DNA of 64,000 nucleotides, from assembly GCF_046244365.1 (NCBI RefSeq), contig NZ_CP176395.1, forward strand, positions 8,184,001-8,248,000. Direction: 5' to 3'. Within the stretch, counting starts at the first letter, position 1. Each line of letters begins with the position of its first letter. A program made the translations under genes and the position numbers. Positions 17,166-25,359 of the stretch are shown here, in pieces. The stretch is from Paenibacillus_V sp046244365. GTDB taxonomy: Bacteria; Bacillota; Bacilli; Paenibacillales; NBRC-103111. Below the pieces are notes generated by a model that had not been told where the DNA came from, searched no databases, and was given only the letters and a program-made list of their open reading frames with translations.

Positions 17166-17948
17166 ATGACCTATAAAGTCGTCGTAGGCGTTCCGGTGTA
17201 TAACGAATATCCGGCTTTACCGCGCCTGCTGGATAAGCTTGTCGCGCTTAAGGCGCAGCTTGGCGAGCAGCTTCACGTTTGTGTCGTAAACGACGGAAGC
17301 ACGGACCTGACGGAAGCGGTTTTGCACAAATATGCCGCTGCGCATGCTTTTATCACCTACAGAAGCCATGACCGGAACAGAGGACTCGGCGCCGCGATCG
17401 ATACGCTGTTCGCCTTCGTGTCGGAGCAATACGGACCGGACGATGTGCTGGTGACGATAGACGGGGACAATACGCATCATCCCCGGTTCATTCCCGGCCT
17501 GGTGCGTCAATTAAAAACAAAAGACCTCGATCTCGTCATCGCTTCCCGGTTCACGGCAGGTGGCAAGGAAAAGGGGGTTTCCGCCGCAAGAAAGCTGTGC
17601 AGCCGCGGGGCGGCGGTCTTCTTCAAGCTGTTCTTCCCGATTGCCGGCGTGACCGATTATTCCAGCGGATACCGCTGCTACCGGATCGGCTACGTCCAAA
17701 AGGCGATGGCCGCTTACGGCGGAAAGCTCGTTACGACGGCGGGCTTCGCCTGCATGGCGGAAATCATCGCGAAATTCAGTAGGCTCGGCGTGAAAGCCGG
17801 GGAATATCCGCTCATTCTGGATTACCATCTCAAGCAGGGGCACAGCAAAATGAACATTTACAAAACCGTACGCGGCTATATCCGCCTACTCCGGACCGTC
17901 CGCGACGCCGAGCCTTCTGCCGGAAATCGAGGGATTGATCATGAATAA
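17166..17948 (+). CDS. GT2 polyprenol-phosphate glycosyltransferase
   Basis: 260 residues with the GT2 fold: VGVPVYNEYPALPRLL at the N-terminus, VVNDGSTD, NRGLGAAID and the metal-binding TIDGDNTHHP. It resembles dolichol/undecaprenyl-phosphate mannosyltransferases, which load one sugar onto the lipid carrier at the inner face of the membrane. No C-terminal membrane helices are evident, so it is a soluble or peripheral form. GGAG lies 8 nt before ATG 17166; the frame to 17097 extends into the cvfC terminator. It overlaps the next gene by 8 nt. First gene of a three-gene envelope-glycosylation cassette. Confidence 0.88.
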   Translation: MTYKVVVGVPVYNEYPALPRLLDKLVALKAQLGEQLHVCVVNDGSTDLTEAVLHKYAAAHAFITYRSHDRNRGLGAAIDTLFAFVSEQYGPDDVLVTIDGDNTHHPRFIPGLVRQLKTKDLDLVIASRFTAGGKEKGVSAARKLCSRGAAVFFKLFFPIAGVTDYSSGYRCYRIGYVQKAMAAYGGKLVTTAGFACMAEIIAKFSRLGVKAGEYPLILDYHLKQGHSKMNIYKTVRGYIRLLRTVRDAEPSAGNRGIDHE

Positions 17949-18303
17949 TATCGTGCTGCTCGTCTTTTCCGTCTTGCTCGGCTCGCTTGGACAAGTCACG
18001 CTCAAGATCGGGGCCGACAAAATCGGCAAGCTCGACCTTGCCCCGAGCCTCCTTTTGCCTGAGCTGATCAGGGTTTTCCGTACGCCGGAAATGATCGTCG
18101 GGGTTCTGCTGTTCGGCGTAAGCTTCGTTACCTGGATCAAGGTGCTGACCGGCTCGCAGCTGAGCCTTGCCTATCCGATGGTGAGCCTCGGCTATATCAA
18201 CGTCGTGCTGTTATCTTCCTTTCTGTTCAACGAGCCGATTACGCTTCCCAAAATTTGCGGAATCGCCTTGATCATCTCGGGCGTTCTCATTCTGCACCGG
18301 TAG
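17941..18303 (+). CDS. EmrE-like small flippase-type membrane protein
   Basis: 120 residues with four predicted helices and the EamA/SMR layout (LLGSLGQVTLKIGADK, SLAYPMVSLGYINVVLLSS, GIALIISGVLIL). It is similar in kind to ArnE/ArnF and other half-size DMT proteins that flip polyprenol-phosphate sugars. The ATG at 17941 overlaps the end of the GT2 gene, and a GAGG site lies inside that gene, so translation is probably coupled. Placement between a lipid-sugar synthase and a GT39 transferase favours the flippase role over drug export. Confidence 0.8.
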   Translation: MNNIVLLVFSVLLGSLGQVTLKIGADKIGKLDLAPSLLLPELIRVFRTPEMIVGVLLFGVSFVTWIKVLTGSQLSLAYPMVSLGYINVVLLSSFLFNEPITLPKICGIALIISGVLILHR

Positions 18304-18315
18304 GGAGTGAGCTTC

Positions 18316-19737
18316 ATGGCCGAAAAATGGAAAGAGCATCGTGTCGCCGTCTTTTTGCTGCTGTTGCTGCTGCTGCTCCGGCTGCCGTACCTTGGCGCTT
18401 CGCCTTACGAATACGATTCGTGGCGGCAATCGGATACCGAAGCGATGGCCCGCAATTTCGTCGAAAATCGTTTTAACCCGTTCTACCCGCAAATGCACTA
18501 CGAAGGGCCGCAGCCCAATTACGTTCAGCTGGAATTGCAAATTACGACGTTCCTGATCGCCATCCTATACAAGCTGTTCGGCTTTCATTACGAGCTGGCG
18601 CGAATCGTCCCGGTGCTGTTTTTTACGGGATCGGCTGTGTTCGTTTACCTGATCGCCCGCCACTATTTCGCCAAGCCCGCGGCGTGGATTGCGATCGTGC
18701 TGTACGGCTCGCTGCCGCTGACTCTTCTGTATTCGCGGGCCATTATGCCCGAATCGGCGGCCTTGTTCTTTTTCACCGGATGCTTCTACTTCTTCTCGCG
18801 CTGGATCAAAGAGGATCGGCTGTGGGTGCTTCTCCTTGCCGCCGTATTCACGGCGTTGGCGATTTCCCAGAAGGTTCCGACCGTCTTCGTCGGACTGCCG
18901 ATGATCGGCATGGCTGTCGCCAAGTACAAATTGCGCTCCTTGTGGAGCTGGAAGCTGTGGGGCTTCGCCCTCCTATCCTTGCTGCCCCCGTATTTGTATT
19001 TCGTCTGGCTCGCCTCCATTTCCGAATATACGTTCGTAAGCGGCATCGCAAGCAAACATGTCATCCCGAATTTCCTGCATGCTTTCTATACGAAGGGAGG
19101 GCTCGACTTTTTCCGAAAGGAGCTGCCGGAGGCTTTTACCGTCTGGGGGATCGCATTGTTCGCCGCTGGACTGGCATCTTTGCATTGGAGGAAGCATTAT
19201 CCCTTGGGACTGTGGGCGATCGCCATGATCCTGGAGGCGCTGACGGTCGTAGCCGTCATCAAGTTCAACTACTATCTCATTTTCCTGTGCCCGCTCGTCG
19301 CGCTACTAGGGGCCCGCTTCCTTCATGTGCTGGGCAAAGCCCGGATTGGCATGGCGGCTTCGCTCGTCATTGCGTCTGCGGCCTGTTGGGCCGGTCTTCA
19401 GACTGCCATCCCCTCCATGCACAAACAGCAGGCCGAGCTTATTCATCAGGCTGCCGTCGTCCAGCAATTGACGAATATAGACGATCTGATCGTAGTCGGC
19501 ACGGACGACCCCTCTCTGCTTAACGCGAGCAACCGGAACGGGTGGCGGGTGACGAATACGCTCCCTGGCAAGCCGATCGAAGAGCTTCAAACCTTTAAAC
19601 GTCAAGGCGCCAAATATTTCGTCCCGTTAAAAGGCTTCATCTATGACGACGACGGCAAGGTCAAAGCGTACCTCGACGCCCATTTCGAGAAGATCGAGGC
19701 GGAAGGCGGGTACTCGATTTATCGGCTAAATCCATGA
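18316..19737 (+). CDS. GT39/ArnT-like membrane glycosyltransferase
   Basis: 473 residues. About ten membrane helices are followed by a C-terminal extracytoplasmic domain (about 375-473). The first external loop has YEYDSWRQSDTEAMARNF, with the acidic pair expected for the GT-C catalytic loop. A SRAIMPESAALFFF-type segment resembles PMT/ArnT glycosyltransferases. It would transfer a sugar from polyprenol phosphate to an acceptor outside the membrane. GGGAG lies 8 nt before ATG 18316. It follows the flippase gene by 12 nt. Acceptor unknown: wall polymer, S-layer glycan, lipid or protein. Confidence 0.85.
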   Translation: MAEKWKEHRVAVFLLLLLLLLRLPYLGASPYEYDSWRQSDTEAMARNFVENRFNPFYPQMHYEGPQPNYVQLELQITTFLIAILYKLFGFHYELARIVPVLFFTGSAVFVYLIARHYFAKPAAWIAIVLYGSLPLTLLYSRAIMPESAALFFFTGCFYFFSRWIKEDRLWVLLLAAVFTALAISQKVPTVFVGLPMIGMAVAKYKLRSLWSWKLWGFALLSLLPPYLYFVWLASISEYTFVSGIASKHVIPNFLHAFYTKGGLDFFRKELPEAFTVWGIALFAAGLASLHWRKHYPLGLWAIAMILEALTVVAVIKFNYYLIFLCPLVALLGARFLHVLGKARIGMAASLVIASAACWAGLQTAIPSMHKQQAELIHQAAVVQQLTNIDDLIVVGTDDPSLLNASNRNGWRVTNTLPGKPIEELQTFKRQGAKYFVPLKGFIYDDDGKVKAYLDAHFEKIEAEGGYSIYRLNP

Positions 19738-19887
19738 ATGGCTAGCGGACATCGAAACGGCGGGATGAAACCATCCATATTCGATTCGTCATTCTTTTCC
19801 ATTTGTCATATTTAATGTTATTTTAAGGTTCGTTTAAGCTAACGTTCAGGAATGTTTCTTATGATGTGGGAAAGCTGCCCGGCAGGG

Positions 19888-19916
19888 TTGACTTCCCACC
19901 CCTCTTACACTACAAT
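19888..19916 (+). promoter_or_regulatory. Sigma-A promoter for the BlaI-like operon
   Basis: TTGACT (19888-19893), 17-nt spacer, TACAAT (19911-19916). The -10 box lies inside the BlaI-type operator, so repressor binding would block RNA polymerase. Confidence 0.85.
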
Positions 19917-19924
19917 TCGTAGTG
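19908..19924. promoter_or_regulatory. BlaI/MecI-type operator 1
   Basis: Perfect palindrome CACTAC-AATTC-GTAGTG. It resembles the ACTACA/TGTAGT half-sites bound by BlaI/MecI repressors and lies over the -10 of the repressor's own promoter, indicating autoregulation. Confidence 0.8.
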
Positions 19925-19940
19925 AAAGGTGTGTGCCGGA

Positions 19941-20351
19941 ATGAAGAAAAAGTTCAATTTCAACCAGAGAGGCTTGGAACTTTTTTTCGGGCCGCTTGAA
20001 GCTCAAATCATGGAAATCCTTTGGTCCTGTCCCGATCTGTCCATTAAGGATGTTCAGGTAAAGCTGGAGAAAAACAAAGATCTCAACTTCAACACCGTGA
20101 TGACGGTCATGAACCGGCTAATGGATAAGGGAGTACTAACCAAAACCATGATCGGGAGAACCTCCATTTACCGCACGGTGGATTCGAAGGAACGCTTTCT
20201 GGAGAACCAGTCCAAAGAAATCTCCCACAACCTGGTCGAGGATTTCGGGCCCTTAGTCGTCAATCACATGCTCGACGGCTTGGATGAAGCCGATCCCGGT
20301 TTGCTTGAAAAGCTGGAACAAAAAATAAAAGCGCTCAAAGAAGGAAGATAG
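19941..20351 (+). CDS. BlaI/MecI-family transcriptional repressor
   Basis: 136 residues. The winged-helix N-terminal half (GPLEAQIMEILWSCPDLSIKDVQVKLE, then NFNTVMTVMNRLMDKGVL) and the C-terminal dimerisation helix region match the BlaI/MecI/CopY (penicillinase repressor) family. Such repressors are inactivated by cleavage by a partner M56 membrane protease, which is encoded 3 nt downstream. The ATG at 19941 is preferred over the upstream GTG of the longer frame. No beta-lactamase gene is nearby, so the controlled function is more likely YceI than antibiotic resistance. Confidence 0.92.
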   Translation: MKKKFNFNQRGLELFFGPLEAQIMEILWSCPDLSIKDVQVKLEKNKDLNFNTVMTVMNRLMDKGVLTKTMIGRTSIYRTVDSKERFLENQSKEISHNLVEDFGPLVVNHMLDGLDEADPGLLEKLEQKIKALKEGR

Positions 20352-20354
20352 AAG

Positions 20355-21200
20355 ATGTGGAAACGGAGATCGAAGGTTCTGTTTTTCTCGAGTGCGTTTA
20401 TTTCTCTGTTTATTCTCGCTCAAATGGGCATGTACGTCACCGAAACGCTGTCCGGCATTTCCGTGTATAACCTTTTTCAGCAATGCACGAGCTGGATGCA
20501 AAAGCTCGGTTTGCCGTGGATGGCCTATATGCTGGATTTCTTGGCCGTATCTACGCCGGTACTGGCCGCCTGGTTCATCGGCAAACAACTGTATCTATCC
20601 GGACGCACCTATAAGAAGCTGTCGTCTCTCAAGAACGTCGAGCTTACCGCCGACTTGAACGACGCTTACCTCGACGGAAGGAACGGCATTCTGGTCGTAT
20701 CCCATCCGGACCCGATTGCCCTTACGATGGGGTTTATCCGCCCGCGAATCGTACTGTCCACCGGTCTATTGCAGCTGCTTGATTCCGGCGAGCTTGAGGC
20801 GCTGATTCAGCACGAAATTTACCATATGAAACACAGGGATCCGCTCAAAACATTCATCATGTCCTTATGTTCGTCCGTCTTGTGGTACGTGCCTATTCTT
20901 AAATGGAGCCAGAAGCAATATACGGCTGCGAGGGAAGTTTTGGCGGATTCGTATGCCATCGAAGCGATGGGATCTGCGGAGAGCCTCGGCAGCGCCCTAT
21001 TGAAGCTGCTGCGGAGAAAGCAGACGAAGCGTTATCCGTTCACCTATGCGTCCTTCGCCGAGTCCTCCATTAACTATAGAATCCAGTATCTGATCGATCC
21101 TCAGGCCAAGCCGCCATTCCGGCTGCCCGTCAAGAGGATGATGCTTTCTTTGCAGGTGGTCGCGGCGTTATCGGTCATGCTGATCGGCGAGCTCCTGTAA
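20355..21200 (+). CDS. BlaR1-like M56 family membrane metalloprotease
   Basis: 281 residues. Membrane helices lie at about 10-28 and 55-76, and the zinc motif HEIYH at 153-157 is followed by AAREVLADSYA (Glu194 as likely third ligand, Asp198). One further helix closes the C-terminus (about 262-280). It lacks the extracellular penicillin-binding sensor domain of BlaR1, so the inducing signal is unknown. It is expected to cleave the BlaI-like repressor encoded just upstream. GGAAG precedes the ATG, and the two genes form an operon. Confidence 0.88.
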   Translation: MWKRRSKVLFFSSAFISLFILAQMGMYVTETLSGISVYNLFQQCTSWMQKLGLPWMAYMLDFLAVSTPVLAAWFIGKQLYLSGRTYKKLSSLKNVELTADLNDAYLDGRNGILVVSHPDPIALTMGFIRPRIVLSTGLLQLLDSGELEALIQHEIYHMKHRDPLKTFIMSLCSSVLWYVPILKWSQKQYTAAREVLADSYAIEAMGSAESLGSALLKLLRRKQTKRYPFTYASFAESSINYRIQYLIDPQAKPPFRLPVKRMMLSLQVVAALSVMLIGELL

Positions 21201-21217
21201 TTTTTTTTAGCCACGAG

Positions 21218-21234
21218 CACTACATGTCGTAGTG
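21218..21234. promoter_or_regulatory. BlaI/MecI-type operator 2, upstream of yceI
   Basis: Perfect palindrome CACTAC-ATGTC-GTAGTG with arms identical to operator 1. It lies between the M56 gene and the YceI gene. No good -35/-10 pair is obvious around it. Confidence 0.75.
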
Positions 21235-21325
21235 TATTTCAAAAAGGAGGGGTGCCGAGATCAAGGCTGCGAAAGTCAGCGTTCCACTTCACCTATTCCA
21301 CCACAACCCATAAGGAGGACGAATC

Positions 21326-22012
21326 ATGAACATCAAAAAAGCGGTAATTTCCTTAGGAACTCTAGTTGTATTGGCAGGCGGCGCCTATGGCGCTTACGAT
21401 TACTTCGCGGGGAATCACGTTACGATTCAGGAGGTCATTCCCGCGGATGCCCCTGTACAAGCCGGTGCGGCAGTCGTAGAGGCGAGTAAGCTAAACGGTC
21501 AATGGAGCATTCAACCGGATTCGAAAGTATATTTTTCCGTCACCACTTCCAAGGAAACCGTCAACTTCGAGGGAGGATCGGTCCAAGGAAGCTGGCTGAT
21601 CGACACGTCGGATCTTAACAAAATGAGCGGAAAAGGCGCGGTCGACATCAATGCCCTTCAGTCGGGCAATTCGCAGCGGGACGGGCATATCAAAGGGGCG
21701 GAATATTTAAACGCGTCGGCGAATCCCGAGGCGACCTTCACCGTCAAATCGTTCGAAAATTTCCCGAAGGAATGGAAGGAAGGGTCGAAAGCCCCCTTCA
21801 CTATGAAAGGCACGCTTACGATTAAAGGCATATCGAAGGACGTCACCTTTGCGAGCGAGGCGCTTTATACCCAAGGCGCTTTCAAAATGGAAGGCAGCAC
21901 GGTGGTTACATTCCACGACTTCGGCATGAAAAACCCTCACACGGTCATGCTGGATACCCAGAACGATGTAACCGTTCAGCTCAGGCTCAATTTCGGCAAG
22001 AAGCAAGCCTAG
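21326..22012 (+). CDS. YceI-family periplasmic/extracytoplasmic lipocalin-like protein
   Basis: 228 residues. An N-terminal signal or anchor helix (about 5-25) precedes a YceI beta-barrel domain (about 55-225). The family signs seen are LNGQWSIQPDSKVYFSVTT near the start, GHIKGAEYLNASANPEATFT in the middle, and TLTIKGISKDVTF. YceI domains bind isoprenoid-type lipids. AAGGAGG lies just upstream of the ATG. The matching operator in front ties it to the BlaI-like repressor and M56 protease, forming a signal-responsive unit. Confidence 0.92.
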   Translation: MNIKKAVISLGTLVVLAGGAYGAYDYFAGNHVTIQEVIPADAPVQAGAAVVEASKLNGQWSIQPDSKVYFSVTTSKETVNFEGGSVQGSWLIDTSDLNKMSGKGAVDINALQSGNSQRDGHIKGAEYLNASANPEATFTVKSFENFPKEWKEGSKAPFTMKGTLTIKGISKDVTFASEALYTQGAFKMEGSTVVTFHDFGMKNPHTVMLDTQNDVTVQLRLNFGKKQA

Positions 22013-22029
22013 ACGGGTTCAACTGTGGG

Positions 22030-22420
22030 ATCCGAGTGAACCTGGGTTGACCAGTGTGGGAGGCACTCTGCGTCTGAGTGAACTTGGGTTGACCAGCGTG
22101 AGCGGCGCTCTGCGTCCGAGTGAACCTGAGTTCACTAATAGTGAACCTTTCTTCACTAAATGCCCTAAAATCCCACCCTCAAGGGCATTTAGTGAACTTG
22201 AAGGGACTATTTAGCCGTGAGGTTCACTAATAGTGAACTTTTCTTCACTATTTGCCGTCGATGCACATTTTCCACCCCGTATAGTGAAGCCAGATTCACT
22301 AATAGTGAACCCGGGTTCACTATTTCGGCCGCAGTCTCGCCTCCCCGAGATTTAGTGAACCAGAAGGGACTATTTGGCCGTGAGGCTCACGATTTCGGCT
22401 GCAGCATCACCCTTTCCCTA
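22030..22420. repeat. Intergenic repeat array rich in GTTCACTA/TAGTGAAC
   Basis: The array begins with two copies of a 42-bp direct repeat (starting GAGTGAAC at 22034 and 22076, with a third start at 22118). Three copies of the palindrome GTTCACTAATAGTGAAC follow (22130-22146, 22222-22238 and 22294-22310, the last with A first), each followed by a further CTTCACTA or GTTCACTA. A second element, GAAGGGACTATTTrGCCGTG, recurs at about 22203 and 22365. No ORF or terminator explains it. It fills most of the 22013-22502 gap. Confidence 0.85.
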
Positions 22421-22422
22421 GC

Positions 22423-22469
22423 AAAAAGGCCGTCCCTCGCCATCATTCGCGGCTTGTGAGACGGCCTTT
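22423..22469 (-). terminator. Terminator of the isomerase/deacetylase/oxidoreductase operon
   Basis: AAAGGCCGTC (22425-22434) pairs with GACGGCCTTT (22460-22469). The minus strand then reads TTGC after five T. It is about 35 nt after the oxidoreductase stop. Confidence 0.85.
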
Positions 22470-22502
22470 ACAGCAGCAGCGATACGCTGCGCGAACTCAA
22501 AC

Positions 22503-23528
22503 TTACGCGATATCCACGACCGCTCCGCCTGCGCCGGCCGAACGGGCTTCCGCCTCGGCAATGACGAGCGACGTCAGCGTATCCTCGGGCAGCGCGCGAT
22601 CCAAGGGACGGCCGCCCGCTATCGCCTCCGCGAAATATTTGATTTCGCGGTAATAACCGGGCTCCTCCGGCAATTCGGGCACGAAGCCTTTGCCCTCCTT
22701 CGGATTGTCGCGCAGCGTCCGCTTCTCGTACACGAGGTTGCCGCCCTCAAAATTGACGCGGAACGACATCTCGAAGCCGAACTCGCCCTGCAGCGTCCGG
22801 TCGCATTGCGAGCTGACGACCTTTTTGTCCGGATACGCGTAGTTGGTCGAGATGATGTCGAACGAGCTGCCGGGCAGCACGTCGCGCGCGAACGTCGAGA
22901 CGGATTGCGGTTTGCCGAATAGCCAGTTTACCATATCGACATCATGGATATGCAGGTCGAACAAACCGCCGCCGCTCGTTTCTTTGCGGACCATCCAGTC
23001 GTTATGCGTCCACTGCGGCGGATTGCCGCCGCGGAAGAAGTGAGCCGACAGCACCTGCCCGTACCGTCCGCTTTCCACCGTTTCCTTTAAGTACTCGTAC
23101 TCCGGCCAGAACCGCAGCACTTGGGCGATCATCAGCTTTTTGCCGTTACGCTGTGCGGCATCGACCATCAGGCGACCCTCCGCCGAGCTGAGCGCCATCG
23201 GCTTCTCGCAGAGGACGTGAAAGCCCCTGTCGAGCGCCTTCACGGTCATCTCCGCGTGGAGATGACTCGGCATGGCGATATCAACGTAGTCGAATTCTTC
23301 CTCCGCCAACATCCGGTCATAATCGTGATAATGCTTATAGCCGGACAGATCGAAGCCGCTCGCCGCCGTCTGAATGTTGCCCTCGATAAAGATGCCGCGG
23401 AATTTTTTCTCATCCGCATCGCATATCGACGTTACTTGAATCGGAAACCCTTCCTCCACCAGCCGCTCGTAGCTTTTCAGATGGGCGCGTCCCATAAAGC
23501 CGAGACCAACCAAACCGACTTTCAGCAT
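22503..23528 (-). CDS. Gfo/Idh/MocA family NAD(P)-dependent oxidoreductase
   Basis: 341 residues. The Rossmann start is VGLVGLGFMGRAHL, the EKP motif is in CEKPMAL, and a C-terminal alpha/beta domain follows with GGGGLFDLHIHDVDMVNWLFG (the His region that binds substrate in this family). Members oxidise or epimerise sugars, inositols and amino sugars. It is the last gene of the operon, 142 nt after the deacetylase gene, a larger gap than elsewhere in the operon. The substrate is presumably the sugar handled by its neighbours. Confidence 0.93.
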   Translation of the reverse strand: MLKVGLVGLGFMGRAHLKSYERLVEEGFPIQVTSICDADEKKFRGIFIEGNIQTAASGFDLSGYKHYHDYDRMLAEEEFDYVDIAMPSHLHAEMTVKALDRGFHVLCEKPMALSSAEGRLMVDAAQRNGKKLMIAQVLRFWPEYEYLKETVESGRYGQVLSAHFFRGGNPPQWTHNDWMVRKETSGGGLFDLHIHDVDMVNWLFGKPQSVSTFARDVLPGSSFDIISTNYAYPDKKVVSSQCDRTLQGEFGFEMSFRVNFEGGNLVYEKRTLRDNPKEGKGFVPELPEEPGYYREIKYFAEAIAGGRPLDRALPEDTLTSLVIAEAEARSAGAGGAVVDIA

Positions 23529-23670
23529 ATGTTTCTCTCCTAACTATAGGTAATCCTCTTCATGATCCTTTTAAGCTTCGTACCTACCAGGCAGAGCAGC
23601 TACCCCGCTCGAACGCCTTCTGCGAGGAACGAGTCGTTCGAATAACGCCGTCCCCCTAGAGCTTGCCTAG

Positions 23671-24375
23671 TTATACCGGAAACCGGACGGCGTTCGGACG
23701 CGTCCAGACAAGATGCTGAACAAATCCCTCCGCATACGTGCAGCCCGCTTGGATGCCTCTCGTCTTGCCGAGCGTCGTGACGAAATCGACGATGTCGACG
23801 TTGTCGTGCTCCTTCAGCCAGACTAGCTGGCTCTGATGCTTGCGGAGCATTTCCAGCTTCGTATCGAGATGGTCGGTCACGTCGACGAAGAATGTCGGCT
23901 CGAAGCCTAGTCCGGATAAATTGTCCATGTAGTACAAGCCCGGCACCTTGTCCGCAGCCGGATGCTTCGTGCGAAACCAAGGCAGCGTCGCGAAGAACGT
24001 CGCGTGAAAAACGAGCTGACTGACGGCAATATGATCCGGCATGTAATCATTCGGCGCATGGGTGATGACGATATCGGGCTTCGCGTAACGAACGAGATCG
24101 ATGAACATCATCCGGTTCTCCTGATTTTCCGCAATCAGCTCGCCGTCCCCGAAGCCGAGCGATACGACTTCGCTTCCGATAACGGCGCCTGCCTCACGGG
24201 CCTCGATGCGGCGTATTTCCGTCAGCTCCTCCGGTTCGATCCGGTAATGCCCCTTGTCTCCCTTGCAGGCATGGCACAGCACGATATGATGTCCGGCCTG
24301 CTTCAGCTTGGAAAGCGTGCCGGCGCAAGATATTTCGATGTCGTCGGGATGCGCTCCTACCGCCAAAATGTTCAT
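23671..24375 (-). CDS. PIG-L/LmbE family deacetylase
   Basis: 234 residues. The zinc and catalytic motif GAHPDD lies at residues 7-12, with HAPNDYMPDH further along, both diagnostic of the PIG-L (GlcNAc-PI/LmbE) family. These enzymes remove N-acetyl groups from amino sugars or their conjugates. AAGGAG lies 7 nt upstream of ATG 24375; the frame upstream overlaps the preceding gene and is not coding. It follows the NagB-like gene by 11 nt. The neighbours suggest an N-acetylated sugar substrate; BshB-type bacillithiol synthesis is possible for the family but not supported by this context. Confidence 0.9.
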   Translation of the reverse strand: MNILAVGAHPDDIEISCAGTLSKLKQAGHHIVLCHACKGDKGHYRIEPEELTEIRRIEAREAGAVIGSEVVSLGFGDGELIAENQENRMMFIDLVRYAKPDIVITHAPNDYMPDHIAVSQLVFHATFFATLPWFRTKHPAADKVPGLYYMDNLSGLGFEPTFFVDVTDHLDTKLEMLRKHQSQLVWLKEHDNVDIVDFVTTLGKTRGIQAGCTYAEGFVQHLVWTRPNAVRFPV

Positions 24376-24386
24376 ATTCTCGCTCC

Positions 24387-25337
24387 TTAGTTCAGCTCGG
24401 GCTGCAGCGGCCCCGCCAGCTCGTTCAAGAAATACAACTTGCCGGGAATCGTCGGCATGTAGCTCGACGGCACCCACGGATTCGGCCCGTATTTGAGCGT
24501 CGTCAGCAGCGACATCCCCTGCCACATCATACCCCGCCCCAGCGCGCCGTCGGCCCCCCCTATCGCATAGTCCGCCTGCAGGAACAAGCCTGGTCCGATC
24601 GTATTGGCATAGCAAGGCACGAGCGTCGTCCGGCTTTTAAAGCTTGTGATGGCGTTCTGCTCGATCGTGAGCGGATGCAGCTTCGCGGCGATCCGGTGCG
24701 TATCCGCCCGCCACTCGGCTTCCGTATCGTACTCGCCGGCAAAATGGGGCTCCCAGAACGCGATGTGGAAAACCCGTCCGATGCCGTAAACGACGGCGAG
24801 CTTGGCGCCTTCGCTGCGGAGCGCGGCGATTTTGTCCGCATACGCCGGCAAATTTTCCTTCGTGGCGAAATTCCTTTGGCTTTCCGGCACCGTCAAGCCG
24901 CCGAGCGGCCCGTAGAAGCTGTTCTCCATCGCGTACTGGAACGCGCCCGGATTCGACGGCGGCAGCGTATTGCCATCGGCGTCGCTCCATTCGTCCATGT
25001 TGAAGCCGTACACATGGGAAGCGCTTACTCCCCATTCCTTCAAGAAAAACACCGTCCACTTGTACATCCCCATCGGTCCCACCGGCAAAATAAGTGCGAG
25101 CTTCTCGCCCCGCTCCCGCGTCCGCTTGATCAGCAGCGCGATTTCGTGGCCCATGTACGTATCGAACTGCTCCAAGCTTGCGCACGGCACCGGTTCGAAG
25201 CCTTCGTTCCAATGCGGCTCCCGTTTCAGCGCCTCTTGCGGCGCCAGCGAGGCGCAGGCATCGATTTTGGCCAAATCCCAGCCTGCCGGAAAATAGCCTT
25301 CCATCATGGAGCCCTTGATCGTCGTGAACAGATTCAT
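24387..25337 (-). CDS. NagB-like glucosamine-6-phosphate isomerase homologue
   Basis: 316 residues, longer than classic NagB (about 265). It retains the sugar-phosphate isomerase fold signs ILPVGPMGMY, GFNMDEW (113-117; Asp114 aligns with the NagB active-site base) and GIGRVFHIAFWEP (185-197). In the last motif, NagB has G-x-G-x-D-G-H-I-A-F-N-E-P: His191 and Glu196 are kept but the Asp is Val189. Ring-opening chemistry or substrate therefore probably differs. It is second in the operon, 22 nt after the isomerase gene. The same divergent family occurs as glucosamine-6-phosphate isomerase-like proteins in other Paenibacillaceae. Confidence 0.85.
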   Translation of the reverse strand: MNLFTTIKGSMMEGYFPAGWDLAKIDACASLAPQEALKREPHWNEGFEPVPCASLEQFDTYMGHEIALLIKRTRERGEKLALILPVGPMGMYKWTVFFLKEWGVSASHVYGFNMDEWSDADGNTLPPSNPGAFQYAMENSFYGPLGGLTVPESQRNFATKENLPAYADKIAALRSEGAKLAVVYGIGRVFHIAFWEPHFAGEYDTEAEWRADTHRIAAKLHPLTIEQNAITSFKSRTTLVPCYANTIGPGLFLQADYAIGGADGALGRGMMWQGMSLLTTLKYGPNPWVPSSYMPTIPGKLYFLNELAGPLQPELN

Positions 25338-25359
25338 CCTCGATACTCCTCCCCGGCGC

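Noticed and set aside
22030..22420. Possible CRISPR array
   Set aside because: The repeats are palindromic and irregularly spaced, spacers are not of uniform length, and no cas genes are nearby.
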